A stretch of DNA of 9,401 nt, taken from positions 1 through 9,401 of the forward strand of contig BEIR01000028.1 of assembly GCA_002898855.1 (NCBI GenBank), read 5' to 3'. This DNA is from a bacterium HR41. GTDB taxonomy: Bacteria; Actinomycetota; Thermoleophilia; Solirubrobacterales; Thermoleophilaceae. Of this stretch, positions 1-8,059 are shown piece after piece. The position numbers and the translations under genes are program-made. Within the stretch, counting starts at the first letter, position 1, and every line of letters begins with the position of its first letter. The notes beneath the pieces were generated by a model. It did not search any database. It was not told the DNA's origin and saw nothing but the letters and a program-made list of their open reading frames with translations.

Positions 1-849
1 GACCGGCTCCGTCGCGACCGCTCGCGCCCGCAGTTGGCGGCGGCGATCTGCCTCTACCACCTCGTTATCGAGGGAACGCTCGCGCAAACGAGGCAGCACT
101 TCATCGAGGACTATCTGACGGAGCGTGACCTCTTGCCGGGCTTCCGCGAGGGGATGCACAACGTCGCCCGCGACGAGCAACGGCACATCGCGTTCGGTGT
201 GCGCATGCTCTACGACCTCCAGCGCGAGGATCCCGACTGCCGGCACGCGGTCGCCGAGCTGCTGCGCGAGGTCTTGCCTTACAGCGTCGCACTCTTCATC
301 CCACCGCGCTTCGATCGCCGCTACACCGAGGTCTTCGGGCGCACCGTCGAGGAGATCTTCGCGATCGGCGCGGCGTCGCTCGAGCAGAAGTTGCGCGCCG
401 CCGGCATGCCGGTCGAGGAGCTCCCCGGTCCGCCCGTCATGCCGCTCGGTCTGAGCGCCGAGGAGCGTGCGCGCCGGGCCGTGAAGCTGATCGAAGCGGG
501 CGTGCTCGGCGCACCGAACGGGAGCCCTCGGCGCGACCGCGAAACTATGGAGCTGCTGTTCGATTTCGTGGCGCGAACGATCGATCCACGGGCCGCCAAC
601 GGCGGGCTCGCCGTGCAGTGGGAGTTCGACGACGCCGAACCATGGTTCATCCGCGTGCAAGGGGGCGAGGTGCGTGCCGAACAGGGCCGTCTCGAGAGCC
701 CCGACGTAACGCTCGCAATGAGCTACGACGACTGGGTGGCGCTGGTCGCTGGGCGCGAGGATCCACGCAAGCTGCTGGTGCGCCGCCGTCTGCGACCGCG
801 GGGCAAGCTGCGCTCGCTCTGGCGCGTGGCGCGAACGCTCGGCCGCTGA
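1..849 (+). CDS. R2-like diiron oxidase (R2lox-type) fused to SCP2 domain, 5'-truncated
   Basis: The reading frame is open from base 1, so the N-terminus lies outside the window; 282 residues are visible. The first ~150 residues are the second half of a ferritin-like four-helix diiron protein of the ribonucleotide reductase R2 superfamily. E24 (in V-I-E-G-T) and E59-x-x-H62 (in R-D-E-Q-R-H) match the third carboxylate and the second ExxH of the metal site. The 35-residue E-to-E spacing and Y19, five residues before E24, fit R2-like ligand-binding oxidases (R2lox), where a Tyr at that place forms a Tyr-Val crosslink; class Ia R2 proteins have spacing 34 as I recall. Residues ~181-282 resemble an SCP2 lipid-binding domain (W-E-F-D near 207, S-P-D-V-T-L-A-M-S, D-D-W). 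A role in oxidising a bound lipid or fatty acid is inference. The stop lies 13 bases from the stop of the convergent cyclase gene. Confidence 0.8.
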   Translation, partial: DRLRRDRSRPQLAAAICLYHLVIEGTLAQTRQHFIEDYLTERDLLPGFREGMHNVARDEQRHIAFGVRMLYDLQREDPDCRHAVAELLREVLPYSVALFIPPRFDRRYTEVFGRTVEEIFAIGAASLEQKLRAAGMPVEELPGPPVMPLGLSAEERARRAVKLIEAGVLGAPNGSPRRDRETMELLFDFVARTIDPRAANGGLAVQWEFDDAEPWFIRVQGGEVRAEQGRLESPDVTLAMSYDDWVALVAGREDPRKLLVRRRLRPRGKLRSLWRVARTLGR

Positions 850-858
850 CCGCGCCGC
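840..858. repeat. Direct repeat copy 1 (pairs with 1937-1955)
   Basis: These 19 bases match 1937-1955 at 18 positions, with 16 identical in a row (843-858 against 1940-1955). This copy spans the stop codon of the R2-like gene. The two copies bracket the first diguanylate cyclase gene and its upstream region. High GC raises the odds of a chance match. Confidence 0.5.
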
Positions 859-862
859 TGCG

Positions 863-1885
863 CTAGTCGCCGCTGCTCCGTCCGCGAGCGCGCGGCGACG
901 CCCCCGGCGCGGCTCCGTGGTGCTCTTCCTTCTCGCGGTAGACGCCGCGGTCGGCGGCGCGATACAGCTCGTCGAACGTCTCGCCGTCTTCGGGATAGAC
1001 AGCCATTCCGACGCTAATCACCTGTGGCGCGATGACGTCGCGGATGCGCTGGGCGAGGCGCTCGGCCCCCTCGCGGTCGGCGCCCTCCGCCAGGACCATG
1101 AACTCGTCACCGCCAAGACGGCCGATTGGATCGCTCGTGCGCACGACGGTGCGCATCCGGCGAACCAGTTGCACCAGCAAGCGGTCACCGGTGTCGTGAC
1201 CGTAAACGTCGTTGACGCGCTTGAAGTCGTCGACGTCGAATTCGATCAGGGCGAAGCGGCTGCCGCTGCGTTTGGCGGCAGCGCTGACGCGTTCGAAGTG
1301 TTCGGCGAACCCGCGGCGGTTGAGACAACCCGTGAGCGGGTCGGTCCGCGAAGCTTGCGCCAGCTCTTCGCGCCGCCGCCGCGCTGCTGTCGCTTGCCAG
1401 ACACAGGTCGCAGCGATGACCGCCAGCGAACCCGCGAAAACGAACGTTTCCGTCCAGCGTGCATCGGCGTCGAACACACCGATTGCAGCCGCGCAGGCCA
1501 CGCCGGCGATGCCCACCACCGTGACGAGCACGGTCCCGTACACGAGGCTCGCGAAGACGACAGGCACGAAGGCAAGTGGCGCGAGCGGGCTATCGAGCCC
1601 ACCGTCGAGGCTGGCGTTGAAGGCAACGAGCGCCAGACACGAGACGCTCCACAGCCCTGCCACCAGGTTGGCGCGCAGCGGCGTTTTGAACGCCAAGCGC
1701 ACAGGAAGCAAAGAAATCACCACGATCTCGGCGAGAACGGCGCACAGCGCGACGAGCATCGCCGCCCGGTTGGGTCGATCCCAGGTGGAAACAACGTAGG
1801 GAACTGTCAAGGCGTAGGCGACCAGCGAACAAACAAGTCCGCCCAACGCATTCGCCCGCGCCCGCTCGCGCTGCTGTTGCTGCAC
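863..1885 (-). CDS. Membrane-bound diguanylate cyclase (GGDEF), paralogue 1
   Basis: Predicted to make c-di-GMP from two GTP. The 340-residue product starts at a GTG preceded by AAGGAGG eight bases upstream; the frame stays open further upstream but that stretch reads as arginine/proline-rich non-coding sequence. From this start the protein aligns residue for residue with paralogue 2 (W35-D-R-P in both). Six hydrophobic segments lie at about 14-34, 41-60, 72-90, 100-116, 119-137 and 145-163, with basic loops on the predicted cytoplasmic side. The loop between segments 3 and 4 carries D94-G-G-L-D-S-P-L. An R-R-R-R linker leads to the GGDEF domain (~175-330): T-D-P-L-T-G-C-L-N-R-R-G, E-F-D-V-D-D-F-K, N-D-V-Y-G-H-D-T-G-D, and G258-G-D-E-F. 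R249-T-S-D, five residues before the motif, is an inhibitory RxxD I-site. All catalytic residues are present, so an active, product-inhibited enzyme is expected. It has no EAL or HD-GYP domain. Confidence 0.93.
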   Translation of the reverse strand: MQQQQRERARANALGGLVCSLVAYALTVPYVVSTWDRPNRAAMLVALCAVLAEIVVISLLPVRLAFKTPLRANLVAGLWSVSCLALVAFNASLDGGLDSPLAPLAFVPVVFASLVYGTVLVTVVGIAGVACAAAIGVFDADARWTETFVFAGSLAVIAATCVWQATAARRRREELAQASRTDPLTGCLNRRGFAEHFERVSAAAKRSGSRFALIEFDVDDFKRVNDVYGHDTGDRLLVQLVRRMRTVVRTSDPIGRLGGDEFMVLAEGADREGAERLAQRIRDVIAPQVISVGMAVYPEDGETFDELYRAADRGVYREKEEHHGAAPGASPRARGRSSGD

Positions 1886-1893
1886 GCTCCGGT

Positions 1894-1900
1894 CCTCCTT
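1894..1900 (-). promoter_or_regulatory. Ribosome binding site of cyclase paralogue 1
   Basis: On the minus strand this reads AAGGAGG, a perfect Shine-Dalgarno core eight bases before the GTG at 1885. It decides the start against the long upstream open frame, and it is the strongest ribosome binding site in the window. Confidence 0.85.
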
Positions 1901-1936
1901 GCCGCCGACCGAACCCGTTGTGAGGCTCGGTGTGTA

Positions 1937-1955
1937 CGACCGCTGACCGCGCCGC
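1937..1955. repeat. Direct repeat copy 2 (pairs with 840-858)
   Basis: This copy lies upstream of cyclase paralogue 1, in the 217-bp gap between the two cyclase genes, and matches 840-858 at 18 of 19 positions. A GCGCTAG-like string follows both copies (860-866 and 1966-1972). Confidence 0.5.
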
Positions 1956-1968
1956 GGGCCAAACGGCG

Positions 1969-1981
1969 CTAGAGGGTCTAG
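1969..1981. other. Short inverted repeat in the inter-cyclase gap
   Basis: CTAGA-GGG-TCTAG forms a perfect 5-bp inverted repeat with a 3-base centre, about 84 bp upstream of the start of cyclase paralogue 1. It could be a small operator or a chance palindrome. The rest of the 217-bp gap (1886-2102) shows no convincing gene and no clear TANNNT -10 box on the minus strand. Confidence 0.3.
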
Positions 1982-2102
1982 ACGAACGATTCGGCAACCA
2001 CCGGAACGCCTTAAGCGGCAACCGGCCAGATCGAACAGGTGTCCAGGAGCGGGCTCGCCGTCGCCGCTGCCGGCCGGCGCCACCGGGTGCTCGTCGCCCT
2101 CG

Positions 2103-3116
2103 TTAGTTCGCCTCGCCCGGTGTGCGCGTCCCCTTGCCCTCGCTGCGGCGGCTGCGTTTGGTCTTGTACACGCCGGCGTCGGCAGCCCGGTAGAGCTCGT
2201 CGAGCGTACGGCCATCGTGGGGATAGACGGCGACGCCGATGCTTCCCGTCTGCGGCGAGAGCGCCCGTTCGATCCGCTCGACGAGCGCTTGGGCGCCCTC
2301 GCGGTCGGCACCGGCTGCCAGGACCACGAATTCGTCGCCGCCTAGGCGAGCGATCTCGTCAGCGCTGCGCAACACGCCGCGCACGCGCCGCACGAGCTGA
2401 ACGAGCAGGCGGTCGCCGGCCTCGTGGCCGTAGACGTCGTTGACTTCCTTGAAACCGTCGATGTCGAACTCGACGAGCGCGAAGGGCGTTCCGGTGCGCT
2501 CCGCCTCGCCCACAGCGCGCTCGTACTGCTCGACGAAACCGCGACGGTTGAGGCAACCGGTGAGAGGGTCGGTGCGCGACGCCTCGGCAAGCTGGCGGCG
2601 GCGGCGCCTCCCCATGTGCGCCTGCCATACGCACGTGCCCGCCACGATCGCGAGAGCCGAGGTGAACATCGTTACGTACGGCCAGCTCGCTCCACCCACG
2701 AGCGCGCCGACCGCGACGCTAGACGCCAATCCTGCGAAGCCGACCGCGGCCACCAGCGCCACACTCGCGTACGACACGCTGGCGAACACGACAGCCACGA
2801 ACATCATCGCCGCGATCGGGCTACGCAGGCCGCCGTCCAAGGCAGCCGACACCGCCACGAGCGCCACGCACACTAGGTTCCAGAACGCCGCGACCCCGAC
2901 CCGGCGACGGCGCGTGGCGAAAACCAGCGACGGCGGCAAGGCGACGATGAGGAGCGACAGCAGATAGACCGCGACGAGCATCGCGACCATCGCCTCGCGG
3001 TGGGGACGATCCCAGGTCGCCGCGTGGTAGACGGCGGCAACGGCGAACGCGGCGGTCAAAACCAGCAAGCCGCCGACGGCGTTGACGCGCGAGGAGCGGT
3101 GCGAGCGCTCGTTCAT
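2103..3116 (-). CDS. Membrane-bound diguanylate cyclase (GGDEF), paralogue 2
   Basis: A 337-residue paralogue of the neighbouring cyclase on the same strand, 217 bp upstream of it. The ATG at 3116 was chosen because the alignment with paralogue 1 begins there; the frame is open to 3374, but that part would overlap the divergent glycosyltransferase gene and reads as non-coding. Six hydrophobic segments precede the catalytic domain, with D94-G-G-L-R-S-P-I in the loop between segments 3 and 4. The GGDEF domain has T-D-P-L-T-G-C-L-N-R-R-G, E-F-D-I-D-G-F-K, N-D-V-Y-G-H-E-A-G-D and G259-G-D-E-F, with R250-S-A-D as I-site. The two GGDEF domains are roughly 70 % identical by eye; the membrane halves share the loop motifs T-W-D-R-P and D-G-G-L-x-S-P but diverge elsewhere, which suggests an old tandem duplication with different input tuning. 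No strong Shine-Dalgarno site precedes the ATG. Confidence 0.93.
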   Translation of the reverse strand: MNERSHRSSRVNAVGGLLVLTAAFAVAAVYHAATWDRPHREAMVAMLVAVYLLSLLIVALPPSLVFATRRRRVGVAAFWNLVCVALVAVSAALDGGLRSPIAAMMFVAVVFASVSYASVALVAAVGFAGLASSVAVGALVGGASWPYVTMFTSALAIVAGTCVWQAHMGRRRRRQLAEASRTDPLTGCLNRRGFVEQYERAVGEAERTGTPFALVEFDIDGFKEVNDVYGHEAGDRLLVQLVRRVRGVLRSADEIARLGGDEFVVLAAGADREGAQALVERIERALSPQTGSIGVAVYPHDGRTLDELYRAADAGVYKTKRSRRSEGKGTRTPGEAN

Positions 3117-3131
3117 GGTCTGGGCCCGAAG

Positions 3132-3137
3132 AACGTA
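3132..3137 (-). promoter_or_regulatory. Candidate -10 box for cyclase paralogue 2
   Basis: On the minus strand this reads TACGTT (TANNNT), 15 bases before the ATG at 3116, which would leave a leader of only about eight bases. No good -35 is visible. It lies in the 58-bp gap shared with the divergent glycosyltransferase gene. Confidence 0.25.
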
Positions 3138-3174
3138 TCGGCAGGAAGCAGGTGAACTCCACCCCCCTGGTCGA

Positions 3175-4797
3175 ATGTTCGGTAAGTCGTTGAGGCCCTG
3201 GCCACCCGGCGCGCACAAACGCGCGCCAACCGCTGCTTCGGTCGGCGTCATCGCGGCGCTGGTAGCGGCCGTCCTTGTGCGCTGTTCGACGCTCGCGCTC
3301 GACAGCCTTTGGTTCGACGAAGCGCAGACGGTCCGCTTGCTGCGCATGCCGCTCGGCGAGATGCTCGCCGCCATCGGCCGCGAGGAGTCGACGCCTCCCC
3401 TCTACTACGTGCTCGCCCGGGCATGGACGAGCTTGTTCGGGGACAGCGAGGCGGGGCTGCGCTCGCTATCGGCTGTGGCGGGGGTGCTCACCGTCCCGGC
3501 CGGCGCCGCGCTCGCCCGAGAACTCGGCTCGCGAACCGCGGCGGCGACGTGCGCGGCCCTCGTCTGCGTGTCGCCGCTGCTCGTCTGGTACAGCCGCGAG
3601 GCCCGCAGCTACGCCCTCTACGTGCTCTTCGTGACCGTTTGCCTGGCGGCTTTCGCCCGTGTGATGCGCGCCCCGGCCGCGCGCGCAGCGGGGGCGCGTT
3701 GGTCGTTCGCGCTAGCGGGCGCGCTGGCGATCGCCACCCACTGGTTCGCGCTCGCCCCGGTTCTGCTTGGCGCTGTGGCGATAGTGGCGAGCGATGCAAG
3801 GGCTCTGCGGGCGCTCCCACCGCCACAGAGCGGCGGGCGCGCGCTGCGCATAGTGCCCGTCCTGCCGCTCGCGGTCGCCGTCGCGCTCGCGCCGCTGCTT
3901 CTCGAACAGCGCGCCCGCGGACACACGAGCTTCATCGCCGACACCCCGCTCGGCCAGCGCCTGCTTGAGCTGGCGAAGCAACTGCTGGTGGGGTTCGACG
4001 CACCGGTGGAGCCGGCGACGACTCTCATCGCCGGCTCTAGCTGCGCGGCTCTGGTTCTAGCCGCCCTCGCACCGACCGGCCGGCTGCGTGCACACAAAGT
4101 CCCAGCAAGCGCGCACTCGCCTGTTGCCGCCGATGGCCACCGCGCAGCGCTGGCCGTAGCGTCCGTCACGGCACTGTCGGCGTGTGCGCCGGTGGCACTT
4201 GCCCTCGTCGGTAGCGACTACCTGCTCACCCGGAACCTGGCGTGGGTCGCCGTCGTGCTCGCGGCCTTGGCGGCATGCGGCGCGGCTCGCCTCGGCCGTC
4301 GGATCGGCGTCGTGCTCTGTGTCGTGCTGTTCGCGGCCTCCGCGAGCGGAGCGGCCGAGCCGCTCCTCGACCCGCTGGCGCGCAGACCGGACTGGCGTGG
4401 TATCGCCGAGCTCGCGCGCGCACGTCTACCGCAGGACGGGCTGCTTTACGTAGCCGCGGACGGGGTCGCTGCGGTGCGCTTCTACGCACCCCGCTTGCGG
4501 GTGACAGCGCTCGGATCGGAGAGCGCTAACGCCGACGCAATGGTTCCTGTCGTGATGTGCGCCGAGCCGGCCCGCAAACACGATCCCGGCGATCAGCCAC
4601 GGGTGCCCGACCCGCTCTCGCTGCCGTGTCTTGCCGCTCTGGGTGCGGCGCGAACGCCGCTTGCCGGCGACACTCCTGTCAGAGGCCGCCTTACGGGCAG
4701 CTCCGCGCCCCGTCCGTCCGCGGCTCGATGGACGGTGGTAGCGACCTTTGAGCGGCGCACGTTTGCGGCCGTCCTACTGCGTCGTGCGGGCAGCTGA
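3175..4797 (+). CDS. Polytopic membrane glycosyltransferase, PMT/ArnT-like (GT-C fold)
   Basis: A 540-residue integral membrane protein of the GT-C group, which moves a sugar from a polyprenyl-phosphate donor to an extracytoplasmic acceptor. About ten hydrophobic segments cover residues 22-400. The first extracytoplasmic loop has W46-F-D-E-A-Q-T, whose D48/E49 match the acidic catalytic pair of the family. S72-T-P-P-L-Y-Y corresponds to the usual H-P-P-L-Y-Y, and Y139-S-R-E-A-R-S-Y is another family signature. The C-terminal ~140 residues form a soluble domain opening with R-R-P-D-W-R-G (403-409). The ATG at 3175 is preferred because an upstream TTG at 3082 would run into the divergent cyclase gene; no clear Shine-Dalgarno site or -10 box precedes it, so the start is uncertain by some residues. 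The acceptor (glycan, lipid or protein) cannot be told from sequence. Confidence 0.8.
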   Translation: MFGKSLRPWPPGAHKRAPTAASVGVIAALVAAVLVRCSTLALDSLWFDEAQTVRLLRMPLGEMLAAIGREESTPPLYYVLARAWTSLFGDSEAGLRSLSAVAGVLTVPAGAALARELGSRTAAATCAALVCVSPLLVWYSREARSYALYVLFVTVCLAAFARVMRAPAARAAGARWSFALAGALAIATHWFALAPVLLGAVAIVASDARALRALPPPQSGGRALRIVPVLPLAVAVALAPLLLEQRARGHTSFIADTPLGQRLLELAKQLLVGFDAPVEPATTLIAGSSCAALVLAALAPTGRLRAHKVPASAHSPVAADGHRAALAVASVTALSACAPVALALVGSDYLLTRNLAWVAVVLAALAACGAARLGRRIGVVLCVVLFAASASGAAEPLLDPLARRPDWRGIAELARARLPQDGLLYVAADGVAAVRFYAPRLRVTALGSESANADAMVPVVMCAEPARKHDPGDQPRVPDPLSLPCLAALGAARTPLAGDTPVRGRLTGSSAPRPSAARWTVVATFERRTFAAVLLRRAGS

Positions 4798-4832
4798 TCG
4801 CCGCTGGCCTCGTCCAAATCACGTCGTTTTCA

Positions 4833-4852
4833 CGCAATTTGCGGAAATTGCG
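4833..4852. promoter_or_regulatory. Perfect inverted repeat, candidate operator or hairpin
   Basis: CGCAATTT and AAATTGCG form a perfect 8-bp inverted repeat around GCGG. It starts 36 bp after the glycosyltransferase stop and ends about 130 bp before the sigma-factor start. The arms are AT-rich against very GC-rich surroundings, and no T-run follows, so a protein-binding site upstream of the sigma gene is more likely than an intrinsic terminator. The binding protein is unknown. Confidence 0.5.
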
Positions 4853-4864
4853 GCTGGTAACGGG

Positions 4865-4889
4865 GGCGAGCTCGCCGCATTCTTATCTT
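4865..4889 (+). terminator. Weak candidate terminator (GC palindrome plus T-rich tail)
   Basis: GGCGAGCTCGCC (4865-4876) is a 12-bp perfect palindrome followed by a T-rich stretch, GCATTCTTATCTT. It could end glycosyltransferase transcription, but the hairpin has almost no loop and the T-tract is interrupted. The TATCTT at 4884-4889 fits TANNNT and could instead be a -10 box for the sigma gene, giving a leader of about 90 bases; no -35 is evident. Confidence 0.25.
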
Positions 4890-4964
4890 CACCCGAGTGA
4901 CGCTCCCCGATCCCCGGACCCCCATACCTCAGACCGCTAGGCCCAGGTTCTAGCCCCCGCGAAC

Positions 4965-4971
4965 AAGGAGG
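4965..4971 (+). promoter_or_regulatory. Ribosome binding site of the sigma/anti-sigma gene
   Basis: AAGGAGG lies 13 bases before the ATG at 4985. The sequence match is strong but the spacing is longer than usual. No other in-frame start is closer to the ideal distance, so 4985 is kept. Confidence 0.6.
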
Positions 4972-4984
4972 CGACCCCCAATCT

Positions 4985-6364
4985 ATGCCCCCGACGAACG
5001 CGTTGCCCTTGCGTACCCGCTGCGACGGCGACCTGCGCCACGTCGCCCTGGCGCTCGTCAGAAGCCATGGTGCCGAGCTTCTCGCCTGCGCGCGCCGCTA
5101 TGCCCAAACCCCCGAGGACGCCGAGGACGCCTACCAGCGCGGACTCGAGATCCTGCTCACCAAGGCACCTACGACCGCTCCCGAGGAGCTTTTGCCGTGG
5201 CTCAAGACGGTCATCAAACACGAGGCGTTCGCACTGCGCCGCCAGCGCGAACGGGTTGCACCTCTCGACGATGGCTCGCCCGACACCGCCGCCAGCTCGA
5301 TCGGGCCGGCCGCCACAGTCGCGGAGGCAGCCGAACGCTACGAGCAGCTCCGACTTGGCGCCGAGGCCCTCGGGCGTTTGAAACCGCAGGAAGTGCGGGC
5401 TTTGCTCTTGCGCGCCCAGGGCCACTCCTACAAAGAGATCTGCCGCATCACGGGCTGGACCTACACGAAGGTCAACCGCTGTCTCACCGAGGGTCGTCAA
5501 GCGTTCGCTGAGCGTGTGCGCGACATCCTCGCGGGCGAGGCGTGCTCCGATCTCCGCGAAGCCCTGTCGCGTTGCGCCGATGGCGAGCTCGAGACCAATG
5601 AAGTGCGTGCGTTGCGCCTTCATTTACAGGGCTGCCTCGCCTGTCGGCGCGCGCTCCGCGAGTACCGGCGGGCCGCGAGCACGGTCGCCGCGCTCGTACC
5701 ACCGGCGGTTGCCAGCGCACCGGCCGACGGCGGCGGATCTTGGCTCGACTGGCTTGCCGCCACGGTCGGCGAGCGCATCTGGGCGCTCGCTGTCCGCCTC
5801 CAGCCAGCGGGCGAGATCGCCACCGCCAAAAAGGCAGCGGCGATCGCAGCGTCGGCGCTCGCGGTGGCGTCGGGCGGCAGCGAACTCGCGAAGATCGCGT
5901 CGCCGCCGCAGCCGCACGTCGAGCGAGCGGCAGCGCCCCCGCGCGCACTCGGTCCTACCGCAGCGAACCAAGACGCAGACCCCTCGCGCGGCGAACAGCC
6001 GCCCGCCGCGCGACCTCCCTCGCACCTCGAACGAACGCTCAACGACCGAGCTGCCGGGAGCGTGCGGCCGCCCGATCCTGCCGGCGGCAGCTCGGCACAG
6101 GCGGAGTTCGGGATCGAGGCCAGCGCCAGCGATGCTGTTCGCAAGACGACGCAGACAGGCAGCGCCCGTGCCGGCCGAGTGGACGACAGTGGAAGCGGCG
6201 AAGAGGCGGGCTCGAGCAGCTCGCCCTCGCAGCCGTCACCGCCTGTCGACGCTCCGCCCGGCACCGGCGCGACCGCCGTCCCGCAACCACCGCCGAGCGC
6301 CAGCGTGTCCCGCGCGCCCGACCCCCACGAAGAACTCGCGGGGGCCTGGGCTGGCGAGTTCTGA
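4985..6364 (+). CDS. ECF-type sigma factor fused to a C-H-C-C zinc (anti-sigma-like) domain
   Basis: A 459-residue protein in three parts. Residues ~20-90 are sigma-70 region 2: D45-A-E-D-A-Y-Q corresponds to the family D-A-E-D-x-x-Q, and L-P-W-L-K-T-V-I-K-H-E-A-F to the -10-recognition helix. Residues ~122-180 are region 4 (L-K-P-Q-E-V-R-A-L, then the helix-turn-helix Y-K-E-I-C-R-I-T-G-W-T-Y-T-K-V). There is no region 3, as in extracytoplasmic-function sigma factors. Residues 187-227 carry C187-x25-H213-x3-C217-x2-C220 with A-D-G-E-L between them: the zf-HC2/ZAS pattern of zinc anti-sigma factors, with the same spacing as RsrA (C11, H37, C41, C44, from memory). The rest has one weak hydrophobic stretch (283-297) and a Pro/Ala/Ser-rich, probably disordered tail (304-459). 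Self-inhibition of the sigma part by the zinc domain is inference. The tail keeps GC-rich third positions in this frame to the stop, so no frameshift is suspected. Confidence 0.87.
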   Translation: MPPTNALPLRTRCDGDLRHVALALVRSHGAELLACARRYAQTPEDAEDAYQRGLEILLTKAPTTAPEELLPWLKTVIKHEAFALRRQRERVAPLDDGSPDTAASSIGPAATVAEAAERYEQLRLGAEALGRLKPQEVRALLLRAQGHSYKEICRITGWTYTKVNRCLTEGRQAFAERVRDILAGEACSDLREALSRCADGELETNEVRALRLHLQGCLACRRALREYRRAASTVAALVPPAVASAPADGGGSWLDWLAATVGERIWALAVRLQPAGEIATAKKAAAIAASALAVASGGSELAKIASPPQPHVERAAAPPRALGPTAANQDADPSRGEQPPAARPPSHLERTLNDRAAGSVRPPDPAGGSSAQAEFGIEASASDAVRKTTQTGSARAGRVDDSGSGEEAGSSSSPSQPSPPVDAPPGTGATAVPQPPPSASVSRAPDPHEELAGAWAGEF

Positions 6365-6425
6365 AGCCTTCGTGCGCTCGCATGCGGCTGGAGTACGCGC
6401 GGCATCGTGAGCGCCCTGCTGCACG

Positions 6426-6431
6426 TATCCT
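6426..6431 (+). promoter_or_regulatory. Candidate -10 box for a leaderless mutase transcript
   Basis: TATCCT fits TANNNT and ends seven bases before the ATG at 6439, the spacing expected when transcription starts at the A of the start codon. No Shine-Dalgarno site is present in the 74-bp gap after the sigma gene. A -35 element is not obvious, which is common in actinomycetes. Confidence 0.45.
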
Positions 6432-6438
6432 CTCGGCC

Positions 6439-8058
<1,620 letters not shown>

Positions 8059-8059
8059 C

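Noticed and set aside
917..1972. Long plus-strand open frame of 351 codons opposite cyclase paralogue 1
   Set aside because: It is antisense to a gene with full GGDEF motifs; long antisense frames are expected at this GC content and its product shows no recognisable domain.
1886..2311. In-frame upstream extension of cyclase paralogue 1
   Set aside because: It overlaps the 3' end of the other cyclase gene, is low-complexity, and the AAGGAGG before GTG 1885 plus alignment with the paralogue fix the start.
3117..3374. In-frame upstream extension of cyclase paralogue 2
   Set aside because: It would overlap the 5' end of the divergent glycosyltransferase gene; alignment with paralogue 1 starts at the ATG at 3116.
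5740..6438. In-frame upstream extension of the mutase by 233 residues
   Set aside because: It overlaps the sigma-factor gene in another frame, is arginine-rich without motifs, and mutase homology begins only after the ATG at 6439.
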